Shown piece by piece: positions 47,779 to 56,420 of a stretch of DNA of 64,000 nucleotides. This DNA is from DT-110 sp030148525. GTDB taxonomy: Bacteria; Bacteroidota; Bacteroidia; Chitinophagales; Saprospiraceae. The notes below the pieces were generated by a model that did not search any database, was not told where the DNA came from, and saw only the letters and a program-made list of their open reading frames with translations. Each line of letters opens with the position of its first letter. Positions within the stretch are counted from its first letter, which is position 1. Location: NCBI GenBank assembly GCA_965227445.1, contig OZ245751.1, positions 5,704,001-5,768,000 of the forward strand, read 5' to 3'. Position numbers and translations under genes: made by a program.

Positions 47779-50700
47779 TTAGCGTAACAACGTGAGATCC
47801 CCTTTATAGGTCAATACTTCCTGATCGATGAAACGAACTTCGGCCATCCAGGTGAATACCGCCGATCGCATTTCGCGCCCCCGGAAGGTGCCATCCCACC
47901 CCAGTACTTCGCCTTCGGTGCCCGGGGGAATATCTTCTCCTTCGTAGACCTGGTTACCCCAACGATCAAAGACGCGGAGCGTCTGTATACGCTCCACGGA
48001 CGGGCCTCCGTACAAGGTGAAATAATCGTTATCGCCGTCGCCGTTCGGCGAAAAGGCATTGGGAATGTACAGTTCCCGGAGTTTGGCAACGCTGACCAAT
48101 ACCTCATCGGTGGCTGTACACCCGGTAGGGTCTTCTATCAAAACCTGGAAGGTGGTCGTATTGAACGGGAATGCAATTGGACTGGAACAATCTCCGCAAC
48201 TCAGGACCTCCGAAGGCGTCCAGGTATAGGTAACGGGCAAAGCACTCGATACGGCCCGCAGGTCGGCATCCTCGCCGAGTGAGATCAATTGATCGGCACC
48301 GGCATCCACCAGTAATTGCTCGGGTTCTCCAACGGTAATATCCGCTTCGCTAAAGCAGCCCTCTACATCTTCGATACGCACCGTATAGGTGCCGGCAGCA
48401 AGTCCCAGGAAGAGGTTCTCATTTTGCGGGTTTTGTCCATTGATTGCATAACGGTACGGAGGGGTTCCGCCATCACCTAATAGCTGAACCTGCCCGTTAT
48501 CATCACCAAAGCAGATGGCATCCACCACGTCAATATCCTGAATAAGGATTTCCGGTGGCTGGGTGAGTGTGATCACGGTGTCGATCGGGCAGTCGTTTTC
48601 GTCAGTCACGCGTATGGGATAGTCGCCCGCCGGTAAGTCCGTGCGGTCGGGGCCGTTGACCCCGTCTTGCCAGGAATAATTATAAGTTCCGGTACCTCCG
48701 GTTCCCATCACCATGATGGAGCCATCGGTCAGGTCAAAACAACTCACATCCTCCTGATCAACGGCGATGCCTACCGGAGCAAAATCTTCTACCTCAAAGG
48801 TGAACATACCCTCGCAGAGGTTGTCGTCGAGTACGTCGACCTGATAGGTGCCGGCGGTAATGCTCGACAGGCTGTTGGCGTTTTGGAAACCACGCCCGTC
48901 ATTAAAATTGTATTGATATGGCCCCTGGCCGTTGCTGATGTTTACGTCGATCAGTCCGTCGCTGAGGCCATTACAGGAAGGCGGGGTGATAGCATCCACG
49001 GTAGGGTCCAGCTCCAGCTCCAGTTCGCGCACCATTATGACGGTATCGAAATTGCAGTCGTTTCCATCGGTTACTTCCACGGTATAATCACCCACCGAAA
49101 GACTTTCGAACGTTGTTTCCTCCCCGAAAGGTCCGCCGTTAAAGCTGTATCGGTACGGTGCGGTGGCTCCATCCCCGGAAATAGTTACAGCTCCGTCGGT
49201 GCCGCCGTTGCAGGTCGGCATTTGTATGTCGGCCTGCAGCTCGAATTCCTCCGGTGCTTCTACGGTAAAGCTCAGGGTCGTATCGCAGGTAGCCTCGTCC
49301 ACAATGCGCACCGAATAATCACCGTCAAAGATGCCCGTCAGGTCCTCGGTAGTTTCTCCGCTACTCCATTCGTAGCTTTCGATGGGGTAATTGCTGTTGA
49401 CATCAATATCAACAGCTCCCTCCGGTTCGGCAGAGCACGACAAATTCGTAACGGCTCCGGCTGTCTCGAAATGATCATCACAGCAGACGACTTCCACAAT
49501 CCCTACCGTATTAACCACACAACCATCTTCGCTGGTAACACTTAGCAGGACGGACTTAGTGCCTGGGCGATCGAACGTAATGGGGTGGGGACCTTCACCC
49601 TGGATTTCAGTAGTGCGGGCCGTAGGACCAAAATTCCATTCCCAGTCGGTCAGTCCGCCCGGAAAAGAAGAAGCGTCGGTAAAAGTCACGGGTTCACCCA
49701 CACAGGCTGTGCCTCCATTAAGATCGGTGGCAAAATTAGCTTCGGGTCCTACAAAGGTGCCGTCGCCACCAAAAGAAAGGCTGTAGCCAAAACCCGACTG
49801 GCTGTAGTTGATTATGACCAGGGTGTAAACCCGTCCGGCCTCCATATCCAAGGCCCGGGAAAAGTTGTCGTCGGTAGGTTGGCAACCACAATCCTCGGCT
49901 TCATCCTCGTCGCCTTCGCGCAGACCGGTGGCGCCGGTACAGGCTTCCCATTCCTCAATGGGGGCGCCTCTATTCTCTCCCGATATATTGTAGCGTACCA
50001 ATCGCTTAGAGGAGCAATCATTTATGCCTCCGGTTAACTCGTATAATGCCCAGTCGATATCATCATCGGGGTTGAGAGGGGTAATGGTAAACTCCAGGGA
50101 GCCTGCCTCGTCGCAGGTCCATTTTAACCAGGTGGATTGTTCTTCGATTACAGGATCAATTCCCCCGCAAAAAACGTCTGGAATCTCATCCCTTACTTCT
50201 CCAAATGTGGGAACGAAATCAACTGTGAAAGGACTTTTATCGCATAAAACTTGACCAGAAGCACAGTCACTAGAAGGGCTAGCCACTGCGTTAAAATTAT
50301 TTACGCACAATTGAAAAGATCCTACGTTGGAGTTACGGGCGCTTACGCGTATGTAGTATGTGTCTCCTATATTCAATTCGTTTTCAAAAGTCTGGACAAC
50401 GTTATTATTCATATTGTCGGAGATACATTGTAGTAGGGTAAGTTCGGAACAGCTTCCAGAATATATTGCGAACTGGGGGCTGCGTAAGGTACCTCCGCTA
50501 TTCAATCGAGTGGCTCCAATTACCCGAATATTAACATCAGTAGCCACTGCAGTAAACCTAAACCAAACATCATTTTGGGAGCCGGTGATGGGGAAGCAAT
50601 CTGGGGGTTCCTGACTGGATTGAGAGGCCTGAGCATTGGTGTACGTAGCCGGACTGGAGCAAAAATCCACTACATTCGTCAGTTCCAGGGCATTGGCGCA

Positions 50701-50781
50701 CTCGTCGTTAGCCGGCTGGGCGAGCAAGGTTAGGGTGCTTGCGCAAAAAAAAGAACAAAGGAATAAAATCCGTATTTGCAT
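47779..50781 (-). CDS. T9SS type B secreted adhesin with SprB repeats
   Basis: 1000 residues from ATG 50781. Signal peptide MQIRILFLCSFFCASTLTLLAQ. Residues about 25-160 resemble a PANDECANALEL-type domain, followed by a second similar domain and a PKD-like domain (VTFTDASSFPGGLTDWEWNFG). Then five SprB-type repeats, each starting around a Cys (LSCSAEPEG, PTCNGGTDG, PSCNGLSDG, VSCFDLTDG, AICFGDDNG). The C-terminal gliding-motility CTERM (YIPNAFSPNGDGDNDYF, DRWGNQVYEG, GWDGTFRG, YKGDLTLLR) directs type IX secretion. Likely a surface filament for adhesion or gliding. First gene of the leftward cluster. Confidence 0.92.
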   Translation of the reverse strand: MQIRILFLCSFFCASTLTLLAQPANDECANALELTNVVDFCSSPATYTNAQASQSSQEPPDCFPITGSQNDVWFRFTAVATDVNIRVIGATRLNSGGTLRSPQFAIYSGSCSELTLLQCISDNMNNNVVQTFENELNIGDTYYIRVSARNSNVGSFQLCVNNFNAVASPSSDCASGQVLCDKSPFTVDFVPTFGEVRDEIPDVFCGGIDPVIEEQSTWLKWTCDEAGSLEFTITPLNPDDDIDWALYELTGGINDCSSKRLVRYNISGENRGAPIEEWEACTGATGLREGDEDEAEDCGCQPTDDNFSRALDMEAGRVYTLVIINYSQSGFGYSLSFGGDGTFVGPEANFATDLNGGTACVGEPVTFTDASSFPGGLTDWEWNFGPTARTTEIQGEGPHPITFDRPGTKSVLLSVTSEDGCVVNTVGIVEVVCCDDHFETAGAVTNLSCSAEPEGAVDIDVNSNYPIESYEWSSGETTEDLTGIFDGDYSVRIVDEATCDTTLSFTVEAPEEFELQADIQMPTCNGGTDGAVTISGDGATAPYRYSFNGGPFGEETTFESLSVGDYTVEVTDGNDCNFDTVIMVRELELELDPTVDAITPPSCNGLSDGLIDVNISNGQGPYQYNFNDGRGFQNANSLSSITAGTYQVDVLDDNLCEGMFTFEVEDFAPVGIAVDQEDVSCFDLTDGSIMVMGTGGTGTYNYSWQDGVNGPDRTDLPAGDYPIRVTDENDCPIDTVITLTQPPEILIQDIDVVDAICFGDDNGQVQLLGDGGTPPYRYAINGQNPQNENLFLGLAAGTYTVRIEDVEGCFSEADITVGEPEQLLVDAGADQLISLGEDADLRAVSSALPVTYTWTPSEVLSCGDCSSPIAFPFNTTTFQVLIEDPTGCTATDEVLVSVAKLRELYIPNAFSPNGDGDNDYFTLYGGPSVERIQTLRVFDRWGNQVYEGEDIPPGTEGEVLGWDGTFRGREMRSAVFTWMAEVRFIDQEVLTYKGDLTLLR

Positions 50782-50973
50782 AGTCAAATGGGATAAGTTT
50801 ATTCAAGTGGTGCGTCGGTCGGGTGCCAGACCAAATACGCGCCGTTGATAGCTGCGGAAGCAGGAAGCAACATATTATCGTAATTATTGGACAATTTTTC
50901 CTGAAAAAAGATTGCCTAACTACCTGATTAACGTTTTCTTAAACGGCTAAGTGTCCGTTGTTGTCCAAACCCC

Positions 50974-51002
50974 ATTGGTAAGAGGGGGCAATGCGTACAT
51001 TT
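50974..51002 (+). promoter_or_regulatory. Promoter of the pssA-purS-rsmI operon
   Basis: TTG (50974-50976) and TACATTTG (50995-51002) match the -33/-7 pattern with start-to-start spacing of 21; the leader is about 25 bases. Confidence 0.55.
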
Positions 51003-51031
51003 GGTTGGGTACCTAACCGAAAAAGGACCAA

Positions 51032-51736
51032 ATGATGGACCGATCCCTGATTCCCAATGTAGTGACTTTAATTAACCTGATTGCCGGGAGCACGGCAGTG
51101 GTAGCCTTTCTTTATGGTCAGTATGATTTGGGAATCATACTGGTGGTGGTTTCGGGCCTGGCCGATTTTGCTGACGGGCTGGTTGCCCGGGCCCTCGGTG
51201 TACAGTCAGAGCTAGGCAAACAACTCGACTCCCTGGCCGATGTTATTTCCTTCGGCCTCGTACCCGGTATCATTTTTTACACGCTTTTGTGCGAAACGCA
51301 AGCTGTAGACTGGGCTGCGGTGCCCGCTTTTATCCTCACCGCTTTTGCAGCTTACCGTTTGGGGACGTTCAATTTGGATACTCGCCAGGAGATGGGGTTC
51401 CTCGGCTTACCTACGCCCGCCTGTACCTTGCTGGTAGTTGGCTATTTCCTGTGGATCGACCGGGATGCCTTCGGGTTGGCCACCTTTTTTAGCGAAAGCT
51501 ATATCCTCTATCCCCTGATTGCATTACTTTCCTACCTCATGGTAGCCGAGTTACCTATGTTTAGCCTGAAATTCAAAGCACTCCGGTGGGGAGGCAACGA
51601 GATAAAGTTTATCTTTGCTGCCATTGCCGTGGTAGCCCTGATCGGGCTGCGCGAATTGGCATTGCTGCCCATCATGGTACTGTACATCCTACTTTCACTG
51701 GGTCAGTATTGGACAACCCGAAAAAAGACATCATGA
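51032..51736 (+). CDS. pssA: CDP-alcohol phosphatidyltransferase, likely phosphatidylserine synthase
   Basis: 234 residues with six or seven membrane helices. The family motif D-G-x2-A-R-x8-G-x3-D-x3-D is complete (DGLVARALGVQSELGKQLDS, then LAD), so it should transfer an alcohol to CDP-diacylglycerol. The opening MMDRSLIPNVVTLINLIAG is typical of the PssA branch; phosphatidylglycerol synthase is the alternative. Its stop overlaps purS by four bases. Confidence 0.9.
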   Translation: MMDRSLIPNVVTLINLIAGSTAVVAFLYGQYDLGIILVVVSGLADFADGLVARALGVQSELGKQLDSLADVISFGLVPGIIFYTLLCETQAVDWAAVPAFILTAFAAYRLGTFNLDTRQEMGFLGLPTPACTLLVVGYFLWIDRDAFGLATFFSESYILYPLIALLSYLMVAELPMFSLKFKALRWGGNEIKFIFAAIAVVALIGLRELALLPIMVLYILLSLGQYWTTRKKTS

Positions 51737-51993
51737 AATACGTTGCTGAAATCGACATTATGCCCCACAAAGAGCTCCTGGACCCGCAGGGCAAAACGGT
51801 GGCCAATAATATGAAGCACCTGCACATCGATGGTATCGAGGATGTGCGCATCGGTAAGCACATCCTGATGAACGTGGAAGCCGACACCGAAGAGGCCGCC
51901 CGCGAAAAAGTGGATACCGCCTGCAAAAAATTGCTGGCTAATCTGATTATGGAATCCTACACCTTCGAGCTGAAGGTAGCCGAGGAAGCTTAA
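51733..51993 (+). CDS. purS: PurS, subunit of phosphoribosylformylglycinamidine synthase
   Basis: 86 residues (MKYVAEIDIMPHKELLDPQG). Small beta-alpha-beta protein that joins PurL and PurQ in step four of purine synthesis; NMKHLHIDGIEDVRIGKHI is the family core. Start overlaps pssA (ATGA). Neither purL nor purQ is adjacent. Confidence 0.92.
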   Translation: MKYVAEIDIMPHKELLDPQGKTVANNMKHLHIDGIEDVRIGKHILMNVEADTEEAAREKVDTACKKLLANLIMESYTFELKVAEEA

Positions 51994-52006
51994 TTCATCC
52001 ATCGCT

Positions 52007-52678
52007 TTGCTATTCCTCGTTCCGACTCCTATCGGTAACCTGAAAGACATTACCCTGCGCGCACTGGACGTGCTCAGGGAAGTCGACGTCATCCTGGCAG
52101 AGGATACGCGTACTTCGCGTAAACTCCTTCAGCATTTCGAGATCGAAACGCCTCTGCGCGCGCACCACGCCCACAACGAGCACAAAGCCGTTCCCGCCCT
52201 GCTTGAAGAGTTACAAACCGGTATGACCATGGCTCTGGTATCGGATGCCGGCACGCCGGGCATTTCCGATCCCGGCTTCCTGCTGGTGCGGGCTTGCGCG
52301 GAGGCGGAGGTCCCCGTAGTGGTGTTGCCGGGGGCGACCTCTTTTGTGCTGGCTCTGGTCGGTTCGGGATTGCCCTGTGACCGCTTTCATTTCGAGGGCT
52401 TCCTGCCCCACAAAAAGGGACGCCAGACCCGCCTCAAATACCTGGCCGAACTACCGCATACCTTTGCACTCTTCGAATCGCCCTACCGCCTGGTCAAATG
52501 CCTGGAACAGCTGCGGGAACACTGCGGTCCCGACCGGCAGGCCTGCGTTTGCCGGGAACTCACCAAAGTCCACGAAGAGATCAGGCGTGACACCCTGACT
52601 GAGTTGATCGCTTATTACGGTGAAGGCGAGGGGGTAGTTAAAGGGGAGATCGTGATCGTCGTCGCCGGTGCTGGGTAA
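52007..52678 (+). CDS. rsmI: 16S rRNA (cytidine-1402 2'-O)-methyltransferase RsmI
   Basis: 223 residues, SAM-dependent tetrapyrrole-methylase fold. LFLVPTPIGNLKDITLRALD, EDTRTSRKLLQHF, LVSDAGTPGISDPG and FHFEGFLPHKKGRQ are canonical. It starts with TTG at 52007; there is no ATG in reach. Follows purS by 13 bases and ends at a terminator. Confidence 0.94.
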   Translation: MLFLVPTPIGNLKDITLRALDVLREVDVILAEDTRTSRKLLQHFEIETPLRAHHAHNEHKAVPALLEELQTGMTMALVSDAGTPGISDPGFLLVRACAEAEVPVVVLPGATSFVLALVGSGLPCDRFHFEGFLPHKKGRQTRLKYLAELPHTFALFESPYRLVKCLEQLREHCGPDRQACVCRELTKVHEEIRRDTLTELIAYYGEGEGVVKGEIVIVVAGAG

Positions 52679-52705
52679 GACCGCTCCCCGTACGGGTCTT
52701 TTTTA
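52677..52705 (+). terminator. Terminator of the pssA-purS-rsmI operon
   Basis: AAGACC/GGTCTT closing a CCCGTACGGG-containing loop, followed by six T. Confidence 0.7.
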
Positions 52706-53092
52706 GACCGTTCGCAAGCCCACTTTTAGAAGTAAGACAATGTTGAATGTTCGGTGCTCAGTGCTCAATTCACTACTAATTGTGAGTTTGTTGAGATCAC
52801 TTGATACGATACTGGTGGTGTAACAACCTATTCATTGAGCACCCAGCACTGAGCACTGTCCATTCTTTCCTCTGAAAAACGATCGCCTTACCAAGTAATG
52901 GGGCTGCGACTTAGCTCCCGGCCCAAAGATGAAGTATACCGACAATCCAGAATCCAGCACTTCTCCTATACCAATCGGCAAAACGCCTAGACGAACCCCC
53001 TGGTTACTAGCCGTCAGGCTTCGTACATTCAATAAGCTGCAAAGTCGCCATGCTTGCGGCTACTTATTTCGCAGCCCAAAACGAAACCAACC
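52706..53092. other. Intergenic region with repeat element
   Basis: 387 bp without a gene. The first part is the 52745-52865 repeat; 52866-53092 shows nothing clear besides a weak TACATTCA site at about 53026. Confidence 0.5.
52745..52865. repeat. 121-bp inverted-repeat element with GTGCTCAGTGCT ends
   Basis: Left GAATGTTCGGTGCTCAGTGCT and right (reverse complement) GAATGGACAGTGCTCAGTGC pair over most of their length. A partial copy, TCGGTGCTCAGTGCTCAAT, recurs exactly at 62941-62959. Confidence 0.65.
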
Positions 53093-53443
53093 ATGAAAAA
53101 CCATCACCTTTTCAGTGCCCTCGCACTGCTTGGCTGTCTGTTCCTGCTTCCCTATTGCAGTGCTACCCGTGGTGGCAACGCCCAACCAGCGGTTTCTTTC
53201 GAAAAAGACTTATTGCCCATTATGGAACGCAGTTGTACGCCCTGCCACTTCCCGGATCGGGGGCGTAAAAAACTCCTCAACACTGCCGAAGCTACCCGGG
53301 AAAGCCTGGATGACATCATACGCCGGATCGAGTTGCCGGCCGATGCCAAAGATTACATGCCCTTCAAAAGCAAGCGACCGGCACTGACCGCCGAAGAGAT
53401 CGACCTCTTTAAGCAGTGGGCGGCCACGGGAATGACCGACTAA
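53093..53443 (+). CDS. Small c-type haem lipoprotein
   Basis: 116 residues from ATG 53093 with lipobox LPYC (Cys22). One haem motif CTPCH (Cys48-His52) is followed by FPDRGRKKLLNTAEATRES and a DYMPFK methionine that could be the axial ligand. The pattern matches the short cytochrome/'cytochrome c domain' lipoproteins of Bacteroidota; the redox partner is unknown. The GH29 gene converges on it seven bases away. Confidence 0.85.
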   Translation: MKNHHLFSALALLGCLFLLPYCSATRGGNAQPAVSFEKDLLPIMERSCTPCHFPDRGRKKLLNTAEATRESLDDIIRRIELPADAKDYMPFKSKRPALTAEEIDLFKQWAATGMTD

Positions 53444-53449
53444 GGCCTG

Positions 53450-56146
53450 CTAGTCAATCGCCGCTACCGGAGTGCCTTCCCGGATCCGGAAAACCCAGGC
53501 GTATTTAACGGTTACTTCTTCCCGGGTGGGAAGCTGTACGGTCAGGCCCGTGTGTTCTTCGTAATCCCACTGGATCGGATCGGCATACCCAAGTAATTCG
53601 ATGGAGGTACCTTGAGCGGGGCGAATGTTTTTCAGGACCAGGTCTTCGCCCGGCCATTCCAGGGCAATGGCGTAAACCTGGCCGTCGACCCCCTGCGTAT
53701 AGCGGATGGTCTCACCTTCTTCCCAGGTGGTCCACATGGTGGTATTCTTGATGGCTTCCGCATTGGTGTCGAGCCACCGCCCCACGGCTTGCAGGCGCTC
53801 CACGCTGGGAGCAGGAATCAGCCCGCGGGCATCCGGGCCCACATTGAGCAGGTAGTTGCCCCCCTTAGCGGTCACATCAATCAGGTTGTGGACCAGCGTT
53901 TGGGGGGATTTCCAGTTGTCGTCGTCGGCTTTGAAGCCCCAGCTGTCGTTCATAGTCATACAGGATTCCCAGTCGAGCTCGGCCGAGCCGTAGTCCAGGA
54001 TTTCCTGCTCCGGCGTACCGAAGTCACCCACGTATTCGCGGTCGCGGTTCATACCTTGCATACCCTGGCGTCCTTTGCCCACCCGGTTGTTGACCAGGAT
54101 GTCGGGCTTCATGGACCGCACGGCCTGGTAGAGATCTTTGCCCTGGGGCTCGCTCCATTCGCCGATCCACTCCCCGTCGAACCACAGAATAGCCGGGTCG
54201 TATTCAGTGACCAGTTCTCGTACCTGTGGGATCAAGTATTCATCGCGATAGCTGGGAAAGGACTCACCGCTGGCGTCGGGGTGGTGCCAGTCCATGATGG
54301 AGTGGTAGAAGCCCAGGCGAATGCCTTCGGCATCACAAGCCTCCTTCAGGTCGCGCAGGATATCTTTTTGGTAGGGAGCGGCATCCATGATGTCGTAGTC
54401 GGTTACTTCCGAATCCCACAGGCAAAAGCCATCGTGGTGTTTGGAGGTGATGACCATGTATTCCATGCCGGCCTCTTTGGCGAGGCGCGCCCAGGACTGA
54501 GCATCGAAATCGACGGGATCGAATTGCTCCACGTAGGTTTCGTATTCCGGAATGGGGATTTGGGCCGTATTCATGATCCATTCTCCGACGCCTTCCACCG
54601 TTTTGCCGCGGTAGCGACCGGCGGGCACGGCGTAGGCTCCCCAGTGAATGAACATCCCGAATTTGGCATCCCGCCACCAGCTCATCCGCTCGTCGAAGGC
54701 TTTTTTTGATTCCAGCAGATAATTGTCGTGTGGTCGGTAATAGATGCCCACTTCCCGGATGACGGGACAAGCCATAGCATCGGTGATGCGTATTCGCAGG
54801 CGGTCGGTAGTGGTCGTCGGGATGCGTATCCACCGTTTGTTGCCAATGGAAGTAGCTTCCCCAACGGTTTGCCAGTCACCCTCCAGCCAGGCATCGACGG
54901 CAACGGCTTCGACCCGTTGCCCGAGGGGGATGTATTCTTCGAGCTCGACCACATTAAAGGTCTGCGCGTCCGGCCATCTCAAGGTAAAGGAGCCCGTAGT
55001 GTCTTCATCTTTGGTCGCCCAGTAGGTGTCGGGGTCCCCGTCGTTTAGGTTTGCTTCCGCAAAAACCGCAGCACGACTACGGGTATCCCCGGACGATATT
55101 TTGGCGGAAGCCACCAGGTTATCCGAGAAGGTAGCATCCAGACGCTGCCGCAGTTGCATCAGAGCCGCCGAATCATTTTCGTGGACGAGGCCCCGGCGAT
55201 CGACCGGCAGGTTGAGCAGTAAGTTGGCGTTGCGACCTACCGAATTGTAGTAGATGAGCTCGAGGTGATCGGCACTTTTTACCTGATCGTCCTCGCTGGC
55301 GTGGTAGTACCAGCCCGGACGGATGGAGACATCAACCTCGGCGGGGAGCCAGTGAGTCCCGTTTTTATTGCCCGACCGTAGCTCTACGTAGCGGGGGGTA
55401 CCGGGGAAGTAGTCGTCGCGGTTCAGAGTCGCCCAGTTGGTCGGGTTGGCGAACCCCTTTTCGGTACCCACCCAACGAATATCGGGGCCGGCATCGCTGA
55501 AGATCACCGCATCGGGTTGGTGCTCGCGCACGGTGGCAATAAAGCCTCCCCAGTCGTAGGGTTGCTTACCCTTATATTCGGGCCCGACTGCCCCGTCGAA
55601 CCAAACCTCAAAAATATCTCCGTAATTGGTGAGCACTTCGGTGAGTTGCTTCATGAAGTACTCGTTATAGCCGTCGGTGCCGTACACCGGGCTGTTTTGA
55701 TCCCAGGGCGATAGGTAGACACCCATTTTGAGGCCATACTCCTGGCAGGCTTCCGCCAAATCTTGTAGCACATCACCCTGGCCATCCCGCCAATCACTGC
55801 TGGCCACATCGTGATCGGTGTATTCCGAATCCCAGAGGCAGAACCCGTCGTGGTGTTTGGCGGTAATCACAATACCTTTCATGCCGGCTTCTTTGGCAAT
55901 CCGCGCCCACTGCCGGCAGTCGAGTTCGGTGGGGTTGAACAGGGAGGGCGGTTCCTCCCCGTGCCCCCATTCCTCCCCGGAAAAGGTGTTCATATTGAAG
56001 TGAACGAAGGCGTAGTATTCCATATCGTGCCACGACAATTGTCGCTCGGAAGGGGTGGCACCAAAGGGCTCGGGTGGCGACACTTCTTTGGTGCAGGCCA
56101 GTGATAGCGTAAGCAAAAACAAGCAACAGTAGCGAGAGTAGGTCAT
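53450..56146 (-). CDS. Lipoprotein with two GH29 alpha-L-fucosidase domains
   Basis: 898 residues. Lipobox SLAC gives Cys18, so surface or periplasm anchored. Domain 1 (about 35-345) has HFNMNTFSGEEWG, KHHDGFCLWDSEYTDHDV and VWFDGAVGPE with putative nucleophile Asp184; WLPAEVDVSIRPGWYYH resembles GH29-B (alpha-1,3/4) enzymes. A link of about 350-470 has the look of an F5/8-type carbohydrate-binding domain (NLNDGDPDTYWATKD). Domain 2 (480-~790) opens WWRDAKFGMFIHWGAYAVPAG, has KHHDGFCLWDSEVTDYDI and LWFDGEW (Asp657), GH29-A-like. A C-terminal beta domain follows. Two complete catalytic domains in one chain are unusual. Confidence 0.9.
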   Translation of the reverse strand: MTYSRYCCLFLLTLSLACTKEVSPPEPFGATPSERQLSWHDMEYYAFVHFNMNTFSGEEWGHGEEPPSLFNPTELDCRQWARIAKEAGMKGIVITAKHHDGFCLWDSEYTDHDVASSDWRDGQGDVLQDLAEACQEYGLKMGVYLSPWDQNSPVYGTDGYNEYFMKQLTEVLTNYGDIFEVWFDGAVGPEYKGKQPYDWGGFIATVREHQPDAVIFSDAGPDIRWVGTEKGFANPTNWATLNRDDYFPGTPRYVELRSGNKNGTHWLPAEVDVSIRPGWYYHASEDDQVKSADHLELIYYNSVGRNANLLLNLPVDRRGLVHENDSAALMQLRQRLDATFSDNLVASAKISSGDTRSRAAVFAEANLNDGDPDTYWATKDEDTTGSFTLRWPDAQTFNVVELEEYIPLGQRVEAVAVDAWLEGDWQTVGEATSIGNKRWIRIPTTTTDRLRIRITDAMACPVIREVGIYYRPHDNYLLESKKAFDERMSWWRDAKFGMFIHWGAYAVPAGRYRGKTVEGVGEWIMNTAQIPIPEYETYVEQFDPVDFDAQSWARLAKEAGMEYMVITSKHHDGFCLWDSEVTDYDIMDAAPYQKDILRDLKEACDAEGIRLGFYHSIMDWHHPDASGESFPSYRDEYLIPQVRELVTEYDPAILWFDGEWIGEWSEPQGKDLYQAVRSMKPDILVNNRVGKGRQGMQGMNRDREYVGDFGTPEQEILDYGSAELDWESCMTMNDSWGFKADDDNWKSPQTLVHNLIDVTAKGGNYLLNVGPDARGLIPAPSVERLQAVGRWLDTNAEAIKNTTMWTTWEEGETIRYTQGVDGQVYAIALEWPGEDLVLKNIRPAQGTSIELLGYADPIQWDYEEHTGLTVQLPTREEVTVKYAWVFRIREGTPVAAID

Positions 56147-56420
56147 GATGGTGTCTTTGTTGGAAAACTACAAAGTCCTAAAAAATAAAAAGCATTTCAT
56201 ATCAAAGTTTATGGAGCGAAGGTTGAGGTTTAGATTCAGGTTAAGGCTATTGACCAGGAATGCAGAATCATCTTTATGGGAATTCCAACGCTTTGGTAGC
56301 TGACAGAATCTATCGGTTTTTGCCGAAAGGCGCAATGCGGATACGGTAATCAAAGGAGTCGAAACCTTAATTGTCTGGCTGTTTTACTATCTTTTGAAAC
56401 AAGAACAAAAAACAGAGACT

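Noticed and set aside
48667..49545. 292-residue open frame antisense to the adhesin gene
   Set aside because: Shadow of SprB repeats; no recognisable domain.
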